Positions 48,421-60,847 of a stretch of DNA of 64,000 nucleotides are shown here, piece by piece. Under the pieces are notes generated by a model. It saw nothing but the letters and a program-made list of their open reading frames with translations, did not search any database and had not been told where the DNA came from. Position 1 is the stretch's first letter; each line of letters opens with the position of its first letter. Position numbers and translations under genes: made by a program. The DNA is taken from positions 5,703,501 to 5,767,500 of the forward strand of contig BRXU01000002.1 in the NCBI GenBank assembly GCA_030267565.1, given 5' to 3'. The DNA comes from Pleodorina starrii (taxonomy: Eukaryota > Chlorophyta > Chlorophyceae > Chlamydomonadales > Volvocaceae).

Positions 48421-48529
48421 TCAGCAGCACCAACTGGAGATGTGTCTCTGTACATAAGTCGTCGCGTATAGCTAGCCTGTGCATACGACCGACACACCAG
48501 GCACGCAGTCGCATTGTTTCACAGCGGTG

Positions 48530-48700
48530 CAGAAACACTTTGAACACATTTACTTGTGTCGGATGACGGTATGTGCTTCTGATTGTGCGTGTAATGATGA
48601 TAAACACACCCGCGCTTTGCAGCCGTCCGCCCATCCGCAGAAACACTTTGAACACTTGCTTTGAACACATTTACATGTGTCGGATGACGGGTGTCTGAGG
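48530..48700. repeat. Direct duplication of about 120 bp
   Basis: CAGAAACACTTTGAACAC appears at about 48529 and again at about 48637, and ACATTTACNTGTGTCGGATG near 48546 and 48667. It marks a local tandem duplication just downstream of the hAT relic. Confidence 0.65.
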
Positions 48701-49972
48701 GGTTCACGGAGGCTTTAAGCGTGTGCGTTGGCGGAGACCCAGGGGGGCCTGGCAGCAAGTGTCGACAAGGTTTGTGGAAGTGACATGCGGCCCGGTGACA
48801 TCAACCAGCAGGCCAGCAGCCGGCGGCCCACATATGATTTACGATGCCACCACCCTCGGGGTCGCAGACATTAGCGAGCACGAAGCACCCGTGGGAGCCG
48901 CGCTGCCGGAATCAGCCGCACAGATACAGCTGTCGTACGACCGCGGTAAACCGACAGCATGCCCGGGAAGTGCGGGGGACGTCCGGTCGGTCAGCCGGGG
49001 TCCGCTCATGCACCCAGCCGGGGTTCTCTCACGCACCCAGCCGGGGTTGGCTGGGCTAGGCTCACGCATCCTTTCATCAATGTGACGGGGCCCGCCCTTG
49101 ATGTTGTGCGTGCCGTACGTGTTGTATGCGCTTCTGATTGTGCATGCGATAATGACAAATACACCCGCGCTTTGCAGCCGTCCGCCACCCCACCCACCCA
49201 ATTGTGTGGCGGCGGGGGAGGGCGGCAGTGATGCACACGCCCTTCATTCGCAGTCTCTGCCATCTGTGCACTGGATAGCTGCCCCACAGCTGACCCACAC
49301 TGCGCGCTGCCCACAGCATCCCCGCACCCAGCAAACGTACACTACATGCGCAATGCAACCCCCCATGCGTTCAACACCGTACGTCGCCCGACAGCCAAGA
49401 TGACCGGTGTGCCGCGACGACGTGGCCGGACGTGGCGCGGCGTAACGTACCAGCAACGTGGCGGGGCGCGACGGCGGTAGTACTGCGGTATTGCAGCCCC
49501 GCCGACTGCAGTTGCCATGCCCTAGGCGAGGGCCCTGCAATGCTGTCTCTAATGCAGCGCAGCGAAGGGGGAACCGAACTTGTCGAGTCCTGCTCTTATC
49601 GGAGCTGCCAATGCAAGCGCAGCGCGAACCACGTCCACGAGCGCAGCACGCGAGCGGCCGGCATGCACAACCTCAAGCCCATGCATGCCCCCGACCGAAC
49701 AAGTCGTACCCAGATGGGATGAGTCGCCCCCCTGGCGACACCCAACGTCTGCCCCCGCCCCGCCATCAGACTACGGACGGCTCTCGCTCCGGAACCCCAC
49801 ACACACACACCTCCCCTCTCCCTCAACACACCAATCATCATGACAGGGTGGGTGGCTGTGTGGCAGCCCTACCGACCCCCGGAACCGGACAACACGATAA
49901 GCCGCACCCAACCCACATACGCCCCGCGCTACAAAGCAAGTCTGCCGCCGCTGTTCGTTGCTAGGCCCCTTG
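48701..49972. other. A4 3' flank
   Basis: Contains two copies of the 23-bp repeat (48997-49045) and the module A flank shared with A1-A3. No gene was recognised. Confidence 0.45.
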
Positions 49973-52036
49973 CTAGGCCCCGCCCTGTCGCCGCCGCTGC
50001 TGCCGCTGCTCGCCCAGCCATGCCAACAGCGCCGCGTGGCGCTCCCGGGGCTCCCTTTGCGCCTCGTCCTCCGCCAACGTGACCGCAGCATCCCAGTCCA
50101 TTTCGGGGCAGCCCAAGTCCAGCAGGCACTGCAGCACGGCGACGGGAACCATGTTGCGGATGCAGTCCGCCAGCAGCTTCCCCGGCGGCCCCCAGGGGCA
50201 GCCCAGCCGGTGCAGGCAGCGGAGCATCGCCAGATCACCGTTGCGGGCGGCTCCGAGGTAGGCGCCGCCGTCGAGCTGGGGCCGCCAAGGAACATACATG
50301 GTTGCCGTACATACACACATCAATGCAGGGGCGGTCGGTTGGGCAGTCAGGGGCCGGTGCAACCCCCATGCAGCCTCACAGCCTAGCTCCCCGGCAGCGG
50401 AGTTTCCCGGCACCGCACTTTGGCAGCTTGGCTGACTCTGACAGTGACTCTTGTCCCGGAAGGCGCACATGCGAATCTGAACACGGCAGCGACGCCATGA
50501 AATACGTTTCGAGCAGCTCGACGGACGTACGACACACGGTGGCCCGGCACACCCGTCTAATGGACCTGCCGAGTGACCTGGCTGGGCACAGCGCATGCAA
50601 AATGAACCACCGGTGGGCCACAACTGGTGGGCCACACGGAGCGCGTCGTACATGTGGTGGTGGCAAACGAGGACGGCGACACCCACCAGGAAGGGGCATC
50701 CCCGCTCCACCAGCCACTCCAGCGCCTCTTCGCAGCCGCTCTCGGCGCCGTTGGGGATGGCCCAGGGGCCCAAGGCCCAGCCGCGGACGTGAAGCCAGGT
50801 CATCAGCTCAAGGTTGCCGCTCGTCGCCGCGCGGTCGAGCAAGCTATCTGCGCCGTCAGCGGGTGCGACGCCCAGGTCCTCCACCGCCCAGGCCACCAGC
50901 GGCAGATGACCCGCCCGGGCCGCCACTTCCGCAGCAGAACGGGCGTTTACGGGAAAGCCGCTGGCGTGCAGGTACTGCAGTACGGCCAGGTGGCCCCGGC
51001 GGGCTGCTTCCGTAACGGGGAACTCACTGCCGGTGGGCCGCACCCCCGCTTGCTCCACCAGGAAACGCAGGGCGGCAAGATTGCCGCAAGAGACCGCAGT
51101 GTTCGCCACCTCCGCCTCCAGGGGGTAGCCCCGGCCGTGCAGCCACTGCAGACGCTCCTCCGCTGCATCGCCATTACCAGCCCGGAGAGCGGAATCGCAC
51201 GCAATTGCCGTGCGGGGGTAGCCCAGCCCCTCCAGCCACTCCACTTTGGCCTGCCAATCGGGAGTGGTGGTGCCGGCCGCGGCCGCCATGATAAGATCCC
51301 GATCCCACTCATCCGCCTGTCCGAGCTGCTCAAGCTGCTGCTGCAGATTGCTGCCGTGGTGCCCTGCCATGAGCTGCTGCCACAGCCGCTGCAGCGCCGC
51401 CAGGCTCAAGTACTCCGTCGCGGCCTCCAACAATGGCCAGCAGAGACCATACACATCATCGTTGGGACGGCCCTGTAATTCCGTCAGCAGCCACTGCATA
51501 AGGTCCTCCTGCCCGCCACAGGCAGCACAGTAAACGACGTCCCCGTCGAGGGGGCAGCCGCTGGCCAACATCCACTCGCACACGTGGCGGTGGCCGCCCC
51601 GCGCCGCGGCTGACAGAGAATCACCCCAGAGGCAGCCGCGCGCACGCAGCACCTTGCACATGTCGAGCTGGCCCGCGGCTGCGGCGGCCTCGAGCAGCTC
51701 GCACCGAAGATCAAGACCCCCACTGACCAGGGCAACATTCAAGTTGGCGACGCTGCCGCTTGCCGCCGTTAGGCACAGCAGCTGCAGCCGCTGCTCGTGA
51801 GACAACGCCCGAAAAGCGCCCGGGCGGCCCCAGCGCTCCCGGAACACGTGGATGGGTGACGGAAGCGAGAGCCGCAAGGTCTTGTGGTGTGAGAACTGGT
51901 GAGATGTCGTCTTATCGATCAGTCTTAATGTGCTTGCCACTTCGTTAGCTGGCAGATGGTGCGCAACGCACGCCACGATGCCCGGCAGCCAAATGCTCGA
52001 GCCGTCTGGTGTACGCAGAGTGACCGACTGGAACAT
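49973..52036 (-). CDS. A4: F-box-like/ankyrin-repeat protein, open through the intron region
   Basis: Start ATG 52036 (MFQSVTLRTPDGSSIWLPG), then the F-box-like part, ankyrin-like repeats and the final block LDGGAYLGAARNGDLAMLRC, with stop at 49973. Unlike its paralogues, it is open over the whole 687 codons, including the stretch (about 50270-50640) that must be an intron in A1 and A3. That stretch is Cys-, Ser- and Arg-rich and unlike an ankyrin repeat, so splicing probably still occurs (about 567 residues). A longer isoform is possible. It differs from A1 by a small insertion (QADEWDRDLIMAAAAG). Confidence 0.73.
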   Translation of the reverse strand: MFQSVTLRTPDGSSIWLPGIVACVAHHLPANEVASTLRLIDKTTSHQFSHHKTLRLSLPSPIHVFRERWGRPGAFRALSHEQRLQLLCLTAASGSVANLNVALVSGGLDLRCELLEAAAAAGQLDMCKVLRARGCLWGDSLSAAARGGHRHVCEWMLASGCPLDGDVVYCAACGGQEDLMQWLLTELQGRPNDDVYGLCWPLLEAATEYLSLAALQRLWQQLMAGHHGSNLQQQLEQLGQADEWDRDLIMAAAAGTTTPDWQAKVEWLEGLGYPRTAIACDSALRAGNGDAAEERLQWLHGRGYPLEAEVANTAVSCGNLAALRFLVEQAGVRPTGSEFPVTEAARRGHLAVLQYLHASGFPVNARSAAEVAARAGHLPLVAWAVEDLGVAPADGADSLLDRAATSGNLELMTWLHVRGWALGPWAIPNGAESGCEEALEWLVERGCPFLVGVAVLVCHHHMYDALRVAHQLWPTGGSFCMRCAQPGHSAGPLDGCAGPPCVVRPSSCSKRISWRRCRVQIRMCAFRDKSHCQSQPSCQSAVPGNSAAGELGCEAAWGLHRPLTAQPTAPALMCVCTATMYVPWRPQLDGGAYLGAARNGDLAMLRCLHRLGCPWGPPGKLLADCIRNMVPVAVLQCLLDLGCPEMDWDAAVTLAEDEAQREPRERHAALLAWLGEQRQQRRRQGGA

Positions 52037-53290
52037 TTTTTTGTCCCTGTATTATTCACACGTGCGCTCAAGGATTCCTGCGCCTGTATGTGATAGCATA
52101 ATCCCGAACTTGTAAGATGGAAGCGGCCTTCCGCAAGGCTTGGCGTAAGCAGAAGGCCCAAGACCTTATCCAACGATGGAAAAGCGCTGTATGCCTAAGC
52201 TTGCTCCGTGGCAGTTTTGGATCCTCGGATCCGAACTCTGTACGGCGGCCGTTGAGTGGATGACCAGTTGACCATCGAATCCCCCCCCTGGGTCGCGGGT
52301 CTCTTCAGCCTTTCCCGGGCTTCCATCCTTCCCTCTACCTCCATCTATCTGCCAGCGCTCCTCCCCCTCCGCATCTGAGGTCCCTCCCTCCCTCCGCGAA
52401 TTCCGTTCTCCAAACGTCGCCTCAGTTCGTTCACTGCGGTTTCGTAATTTTGCTTACCCCTCCCCCTCCCCTTCCCCGTCGTCATCCTCCTCGTCCAACA
52501 GCTGCAGTGTGCGTTCATCCGCAGTGTCAGGCATCGCCAGGAAGTAAGGGGGCCAGCAACCCAGCGCCGAAACCAGCACCTGCATTGACACCACCAGCAG
52601 CTGTCACGACTGCCAAAGGCGCCAGCACCGCTTTCACACAGCTTGCGGACAGGTTCCCGGATTATGTCCGCGACGGAGGCCGAGCGACGGAGGCCGCGGG
52701 ATGGTGAACGAGGAGGCCGGGTCTCAGGTCAGGTCAGATCTGGACGGGGTGTGGGGAAGGGGGGGAAGGGTCCGTGAACGCGAATGCGAAGAATGGGGGA
52801 TCGACTTGGCGTGAACGACTCTGTCGAGTGACTGCGAGCAATTGCGCGATACGACTGAGCGAGTGAGGCGACTGAGTGAGTGAATGAGCGAGCGAGCGAG
52901 CGAGAGGGCGAGCAATTTTGCTGGCATTGGTGGCATTGGCGGGGGGCGGTAGGTGGAGGCGGGGGGCGGCCGCATGGGCAAGCCTGGCTGCGGTTGGTGA
53001 GCGGGACGTGCAACTGGGTGTTGGTGCTCTGTGCGCTGGAAGTGGGGTCGCGATGTCATGGTACCGTATGGCTGCCCTTCCGGCATGCTTGCTATGCCCC
53101 CGCGGAGCAGAGAGCAGGGGGGTCGTGTGGGGCACTGTCGGCCTGGTGGATGACGGCTGGTTGCTCCGAACAGATGTGCCAACGAGCCTGATGAGTGGAT
53201 TCCCTTGTAACACGGATCGCCCGCTTTGCTAACACATGACTAAGCTCAGCTAAAGGGCTGATAAAGCCGGCGCCCGACTGATGTGTCCGC
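52037..53290. other. Chimeric spacer between A4 and X4
   Basis: It runs from the A flank, through a Y-like remnant (52460-52625) and the start of spacer D (52620-52975), directly into the tail of module E (about 52977-53290). No gene was recognised. Confidence 0.55.
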
Positions 53291-53919
53291 CCCCTGTTTG
53301 ATGCGTCACCATACGGCATACTCGTGTAATCAGTGGTGCACGACACTGCGCTGCACGATCCATCCGTGGCCACATACAATTCAATCACGCGGTTTACACA
53401 CTCAAACCCTTCTCATGACAAGCGGCAGCACAATGGCAAGTCCGTGGCATTGCCTAAAGTAAAGGGTCTAAGTACCTCATACGATAGCATCCCCATCCGA
53501 ATCCCTTCACCGCTCAGAGGACGACCATTGCAGGGGTTGGGCAGTCACTACCTAATTCCATTCGTTTGTTCATTCGTTTCCCTCACATCAAGCGACCCGT
53601 TCGTTACGGTATTCGTCAGACGCGCCAAAATGTGCCCGCCGCACGTGCAAGACATCCGTGTCCGTACCGTCCGCTATGCATACCACACCGGGACACCCGC
53701 CCACGGTTGCGCCTGCTTCCCCTATCTGCACACAACTAGTAGTTACCAGTGTCGCCCGGATCCTACCTCCAAGGACCTGCCCGGATAGAGCCCTAACCCA
53801 AACCCAACCCAACCCAACCCAACCAACCCCTTGCCCGAAACCCACTGGGAACCCCTAAGACCACCCTACTTCAGCGCGGAACGAAGCACCGCAATACACA
53901 CACACACTCCCCGCTGTCA

Positions 53920-55632
53920 CTACAACGCGTCCACGCTGTGCCCCACGCAGCTCCCAAACACGCCCCGCAGCAGCTTGCGCAGCTTGCGCTTGAGGCCGCC
54001 GGATCGGCAGCCCTTGGCAGTCGCCTCAGCCATCGCCGTCGGCTCCTCGGTCTCCTCAGCAACAGTCTCCGGCGCCGAGGCGGGGCAGCAGCTCAGCCCG
54101 CCCTGGAAGCTGCTCGCCGCGCAGCAGGAAGTGTTGTTTGCCGAGGGGGAGACGACGGAGCTGGAGCTAGGGCTGGGGCTGGGGCCGGCACAGGCGCTCT
54201 CATCCGCAGCGCTGCCGAGGTTTCGGGAACTGGAGTCGCTTCCACAGGAGCTGCTGCTGCTGCTGCTTCTGAGGAGCGCCGCGTCGGTGCCGTACTCACG
54301 GAAGAAGGTCGCACAGTCCTCAGCGCTGACAAAGTCGCAGGGCCCGGACACGAGCGCCAGCGACTCCCGCAAGTCTTCGCACGCCTTCCTATCCAGAACG
54401 ACGGGCTGCTGGGGCTGGAGCTCGGGCGCCCCGACGATGCTGAAGTAGGTGGTGCAGTCCTCCACGCCAACACAGTCGCAGGACTCTTGGGACACAAGCG
54501 CCAGCGACTCCCGCAAGACCTGGAGCTTCAGCGACTTGCGGACGTGGAAGAGGGCCCGAAGGGTTGTGATGGAGCGGTGCATCGCGGCGGCCTTGGCAGG
54601 CAAGCACGTCGGTGCCGCCTTCTGGGAGTCATGGGCCTGCACGGTACAGTGGAACGACGGCGCAGGGCACTCTTGGTGAGGTGCGGAGAGCAAGTGCCGT
54701 ACGTAGATGGATTATCGCATGCGCCAAAGCGTCGCTTTGTGGTGCCGGTGCAACCGAGCGAGTCACACAAGAGAGGTGCATGACGGTACAGTCCCAGCCC
54801 TACACCACATAAACACAGTCCCGAGCCTCTTCCGAAGTCTGGGGCCCACCGTAACCACCACCACCACCACCACCACCTACCACAACAACAACAACAAAAA
54901 CAGCAACACATTCGGTCATCCGGCTGGGCGGCCTGCGTTCAGGGTCGCCTCACTCACCCTGATGCTCTCCGCAATGGCCTCCTTCTGCTCGCTGAGCGCC
55001 GCCAGCTCCGAAGAGCTCAGCTCCGGCTCCGGCACGGACGCAAACCAGTCCTCAGGGCTGACGCCAAAGACGCGCTCAAACGACGCCCGTATGGACGCCG
55101 GCAGACCCAGCGAGCCACGCATCTGCTGGACCGATGCGCACACAGCCTCCAGCAGCACAAGAGACCTTTGCAGGCTTGCGGGATCGGCTCCGGCAGCGAT
55201 TGACTTGTGCAGTAGTGCGGTTGCGGCGGCGGTCAAGCTCCTCGACTCCCGGCTGGGGTCAAGGGCGCGGCGGCGTGAGGCCGAGGCGGTGACCGACGGG
55301 CAGCGCTCCAGCCTCGGCGTCGCTGGTATCGCTTCGGAAAAGCCCAAAGCCATGTCGGCGGTCTGCGTGATGGTCAAAGAGAAATGGGTTTAAGCAAGAG
55401 GCATACATACTGAACTTCGCTGCGCTGCATGTCAACAGGTGACCGAGTCCGCAACCAGGCAACTGTATTCCCATATGGCAGTTCCATAAGAGATGGCGAT
55501 ATCAATGGAAGCCTGGCACTGCAATAACCTTCTCACCTTGCTGGTGTGCTCCGCATCCGTCGCCATCAAGTAGACGCCCTGGGAGCTTGCGTGGGAGCCG
55601 GCAGTTGCGGTGATGAGGTCTGCTCCCGACAT
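53920..55632 (-). CDS. X4: paralogue of X1
   Basis: Exons 55632-55537, 55362-54958 and 54636-53920; 405 residues. Exon 1 ends TSK before GTGAGA where other copies have TST. In exon 3 the two repeated LRESLALVS motifs are intact. The intron 2 microsatellite (54853-54905) has its own CAC/CAA pattern. Frame and splice sites are intact; function unknown. Confidence 0.75.
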
Positions 55633-56241
55633 GCTTGGAAGGATTGCTGGACTGCTTGATGCCAGGAAAAGACTGGACAGCTAAAAGTTGCAAGTGAAAA
55701 CTTGGAACGTTGGAAGTGAAGGCGTAATAGGAGCAGGAATTAGAGAGTGGTAGTTTGTGAGCAAGTGAGTCTCTTGTACTTGTGTTAATGATTCAGAAGA
55801 GCTTAAGTTTATTGCTCGCGCAACCGGGAAGGAGGCCCACAAGATGATGACAAAGCGCTGCAAGCGCTGTTGGAAGGCCAGGCGGAAGTGCGTACGAACT
55901 GCTTCCTTTTGTTTTCAAGGTATATTCTGATATCATATAATGGTGTTTTAAGCTCAAAGTGTCTGCGGCTTGCAGGTTGAGATAAAACCGGTTGCCGCGA
56001 CACCTGAGGACGCAAGGGACTGAGATATTGTAAAATCTAAGTGAAACTTATGCTTGAAGTATATTGTGTAGCTAGGGATCCCTTTCCTTTTGCCAAATAC
56101 ATGGACCCGCCCCGAAGCCTGATACGCTCCGGAACCAATTTGCCCCCAAGCAAACGCGCAAAAAAAGCTTTCCCATCTCCAACCAAAGCGTTTTGGAGGG
56201 TGTTCAACTGCACTGGTGACGCATAAAGACATCCCCATCGT
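55633..56241. other. 5' flank of X4
   Basis: Duplicated upstream region of module X, with the TGATATCA patch near 55929. It ends at GACATCCCCATCG, one base different from the other junctions. No exon was recognised. Confidence 0.45.
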
Positions 56242-57870
56242 CCTACAACCATACTTTGGCCATGAAACGAGGATGGTTCGACCAGGGGAGAGACCCTTTG
56301 ACCATTGGTTTTTGCGCTTATTATGCCATTAGCAAGAAATGTTTCAAAAACAATATTGACTTCGCACCGGTGTGTGGGCATCGCTTAAAGTTGAATTCCG
56401 AAAGTCGGCCACCGAACTGGGCGCGTACAAGCAGGCCGCAAGCTGAGCCCTGGGCCAGGCGTCAGAAGTATTCATGAGGTGAGATTAACGGACGGCATCG
56501 CCTTCACCCTTGTCCGGTTGCGTACCTTCGCGGGCGGGGTTGGCGGATGGTTGCGCGTTCCGTGTTTGGGGCTTGGGTTGTGCCGGTCGTGGGCGCCTGT
56601 GAGCGGATGCTTGGCCTACTGACGGAAACGGAGACCTTGCTGCGCACCCGCAGCGCTGCGCCCCCAGTCGCACCGCACCTTGTGTACCAGCAACCGGGTT
56701 TTGGTCGGGAGAGCTCCAAGAACCGCTCCCCCTGCGCAACTCCACTCTCAACTGCGTAGGTGCCTGGCCGTCCACACGGGTGGTCTCGTCGCGACGGACG
56801 CTGTGGGAAGCGCAAACAGCTGGATTCAGTTGGGTGGTAACTAGGCCCGGGTCCATGGGTACGGACTGGCCGTGTACTGCCATCCAGCGGCGCAGGTGGG
56901 TGGGCGGGTTCTGCGTGGCTGCTGCGCTGGGCTTCGGTGGGGTTCAACTCGGTCATGTTCGGTGTGGGCGGCGCAATTTGGGTTTGATTCGGTCCAGGCC
57001 TCGAGCAAGTACGGCCGTGCAGGCTGTGCCGCCGGGCCCTAGCGCCTCTGCACTGTGACCATTTGTCTTCACCAGGACAGACATCCACGCGCGTGCCTGG
57101 CTGCCTTGCCTTGCCCTGCCTTGCCTTGCCTGAACAGGCACCACGCGGCCTTCGAGCTCTGGGCTTCGTCTTGTGTGCGGCTGGGCGGCTGGGCGGCCCC
57201 TTGGGAGCAGGAGCAGAGCTGCGGCTGGCTGGCTGGCTGGCTGGCTGAGCTTCCACTGCGTCCGCCAACGGCGCATCCTGCCTTTTTCCTGACTTGCGTG
57301 GCGATTAGCAGCCCCCCGATTGAGTCTTGGTTGGGCTGCGGCGCTAAGAAAGTCCCAGCGCCCCCACGCCGGCTTTGGTGCATGGGCTTCAGGGGCCCCG
57401 GGGGCGTGTGGGATTCGGGTGCGGACATGGCCGGCTGCGTGATGGTGGTGGGGCGACGGGCGATCGGGCAGGGGACAGGAAAAGGAGAGCGTGCTTGGGG
57501 CCCAGTGACGGGGGCATTAGGGAGAGGGGAGAGCTCCCAGTTGGCAGGCCCCAAACGTCGGCAAGCCTGGCTGCGGTCGGTGAGCGGGACGTGCAACTGG
57601 GTGTTGGTGCTCAGTTCGCTGGAAGGGGGGTCGCGAAGTCATGGTACCGTATGGCTGCCCTGCCGGCATGCTTTGCTATGCCCTCGCGGAGCAGAGAGCA
57701 GGGGGGTCGTGTGGGGCACTGTCGGCCTGGTGGATGACGGCTGGTTGCTCCAGACAGTGCGATATATTCCAACGAGCCTGATGACTGGATTCCCTTGTAA
57801 CACGGTTGCCCGCTTTGCTCACACGTGGTTAAGCACAGCTAAAGAGCTGATAAAGCCGGCGCCCGACTGA
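56242..57870 (+). repeat. Module E, copy 2 (diverged)
   Basis: It matches copy 1 at both ends, but the middle (about 56880-57000) is replaced by other sequence, so the GGLPDRIDPDNEPFFRM exon-like piece is missing. The frame starting MKRGWFDQGRDPLTIGFCAY (from about 56260) is open, with several residue changes from copy 1. The plus frame at 57540-57867 (QAWLRSVSGTCNWVLVLSSL) is open to the module end. Confidence 0.5.
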
Positions 57871-58525
57871 TGTGTCCGCCCCCTGTTCGATGCGTCACCA
57901 TACGGCATACTCGTGTAATCAGTGGTGCACGACACTGCGCCGCACGATCCATCCGTTGCCATATATACAGACACTTCACTCACGCGATTTACACACTCAC
58001 TCAAACCCTTCGCATGACAAGCGGCAGCACAATGGCAAGTCCGTGGCATTGTTAAAAGTAAAGGGTCTAAGTACCTCATACGATAGCATCCCCATCCGAA
58101 TCCCCTCACCGCTCAGAGAACGGACCATTGCAGGGGTTGGGCAGTCACTACCTAATACCATTCGTTTGTTAATTTGAGCCATGCGTTTCCCTCACATCAA
58201 GCGACCCGTTCGTTACGGTATTTGTCAGACGCGCCAAAATGTGCCCGCCGCACGTGCAAGACATCCGTGTCCGTACCGTCCGCTATGCATACCACACCGG
58301 GACACCCGCCCAGGGTTGAGCCTGCTTCCCCTGTCTGCACACAACTAGTGGCCACCCGTGTCGCCCGGATCCTACCTCCAAGGAACTGCCCGGATACAGC
58401 CCCATGCCCCCAACCCAACCCATCCCAACCAACCCCTTGCCCGAAACCCACTGGGAACCCCCAAGACAACCCTACTTCAGCGTAGAGCGAAGCACCGCAA
58501 TACACACACACACTCCCCGCTGTCA

Positions 58526-60229
58526 CTACAACGCGTCCACGCTGTGCCCAACGCAGCTCCCAAACACGCCCCGCAGCAGCTTGCGCAGCTTGCGCTTGAG
58601 GCCGCCGGATCGGCAGCCCTTGGCAGTCGCCTCAGCCAGCGCCGTCGGCTCCTCGGTCTCCTCAGCAGCAGTCTCCGGCGCCGAGGCGGGGCAGCAGCTC
58701 AGCCCGCCCTGGAAGCTGCTCGCCGCGCAGCAGGAAGTGTTGTTTGCCGAGGGGGAGACGACGGAGCTGGGGCTGGGGCTGGGGCTGGGGCCGGCACAGG
58801 CGCTCTCATCCGCAGCGCTGCCGAGGTTTCGGGAACTGGAGTCGCTTCCACAGGAGCTGCTGCTGCTGCTGCTTCTGAGGAGCGTCGCGTCGGTGCCGTA
58901 CTCACGGAAGAAGGTCGCACAGTCCTCAGCGCTGACAAAGTCGCAGGGCCCGGACACGAGCGCCAGCGACTCCCGCAAGTCTTCGCACGCCTTCCTATCC
59001 TGAACGGCTGGCTGCTGGGGCTGGAGCTCGGGCGCCCCGACGATGCTGAAGTAGGTGGTGCAGTCCTCCACGCCAACACAGTCGCAGGACTCTTGGGACA
59101 CAAGCGCCAGCGACTCCCGCAAGACCTGGAGCTTCAGCGACTTGCGGACGTGGAAGAGGGCCCGAAGGGTTGTGATGGAGCGGTGCATCGCGGCGGCCTT
59201 GGCAGGCAAGCACGTCGGTGCCGCCTTCTGGGAGTCATGGGCCTGCACGGTACAGTGGAACGACGGCGCAGGGCACTCTTGGTGAGGTGCGGAGAGCAAG
59301 TGCCGTACGTAGATGGATTATCGCATGCGCCAAAGCGTCGCTTTGTGGTGCCGGTGCAACCGAGCGAGTCACACAAAGAGAGGTGCATGACGGTACAGTC
59401 CCAGCCCTACACCACATAAACACAGTCCCGAGCCTCTTCCGAAGTCTGGGGCCCACCGTAACCACCACCACCACCACCACCACCACAACAACAACAACAA
59501 CACATTCGGTCATCCCGCTGGGCGGCCTGCGTTCAGAGTCGCCTCACTCACCCTGATGCTCTCCGCAATGGCCTCCTTCTGCTCGCTGAGCGCCGCCAGC
59601 TCCGAAGAGCTCAGCTCCGGCTCCGGCACGGACGCAAACCAGTCCTCAGGGCTGACGCCAAAGACGCGCTCAAACGACGCCCGTATGGACGCCGGCAGAC
59701 CCAGCGAGCCGCGCATCTGCTGGACCGATGCGCACACAGCCTCCAGCAGCACAAGAGACCTTTGCAGGCTTGCGGGATCGGCTCCGGCAGCGATTGACTT
59801 GTGCAGTAGTGCGGTTGCGGCGGCGGTCAAGCTCCTCGACTCCCGGCTGGGGTCAAGGGCGCGGCGGCGTGAGGCCGAGGCGGTGACCGACGGGCAGCGC
59901 TCCAGCCTCGGCGTCGCTGGCATCGCTTCGGAAAAGCCCAAAGCCATGTCGGCGGTCTGCGTGATGGTCAAAGAGAAATGGGTTTAAGCAAGAGACATAC
60001 ATACAGAACTTCGCTGCACTGCTGCATGTCATCAGGTGACCGAGTCCGCAACCAGGCAGCTGTATTACCATATGGCAGTTCCACAAGAGATGGCGATATC
60101 AATGGAAGCCTGGCACTGCAATAACCTTCTCACCGTGCTGGTGTGCTCCGCAATCGTCGCCATCGTGTAGACGCCCTGGGAGCTTGCGTGGGAGCCGGCA
60201 GTTGCGGTGATGAGGTCTGCTCCCGACAT
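58526..60229 (-). CDS. X5: paralogue of X1
   Basis: Exons 60229-60134, 59956-59552 and 59242-58526; 405 residues. It is nearly identical to X4 in exons 2 and 3, which suggests recent duplication or conversion. All splice signals are intact. The downstream telomere-like tract is degraded here. Confidence 0.75.
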
Positions 60230-60847
60230 GCTTGGAAGGATTGCTGGACTGCTTGATGCCAGGAAAATACTGGACAGCTAAAAGTTGCAAGTGAAAACTT
60301 GGAAGTGAAGGCGTAATACCCGTAGGAGCAGGAATTAGAGAGTGGTAGTTTGTGAGCAAGTGAGTCTCTTGTACTTGTGTTAATGATTCAGAAGAGCTTA
60401 AGTTTATTGCTCGCGCAACCGGGAAGGAGGCCCACAAGATGATGACAAAGCGCTGCAAGCGCTGTTGGAAGGTCAGGCGGGAGTGCGTACGAACTGCCTC
60501 CTTTTGTTGTCAAGTTATATTCTGATATCATATAACGGTGTGTTATGCTCAAGCGTCTGCGGCTTGCAGGTTGAGGTAAAACCTGTTGCCGCGACACCTG
60601 AACACGCAATGGACTGAGATATTGTAAAATCTAAGTGAAACTTATGCTTGAAATAAATTGCGCAGCTAGGGATCCCTTTCCTTTGCAAAATACACAGGCC
60701 CGCCCCGAAGCCTGATACGCTCCGGAACCCTTTCACACCCAAGCATTGAACGCGCAAACAAAGCCTTTCCATCCCCAACCAAAGCGTTTTGGAGGTTTAC
60801 AACTACGCAGAATGCCGCATAGAGACACATAGAGACATCCCCATGGT
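60230..60847. other. 5' flank of X5
   Basis: Duplicated upstream region of module X. It has a small local duplication (ACATAGAGACATAGAGACAT type) just before the junction string near 60836. No exon was recognised. Confidence 0.45.
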
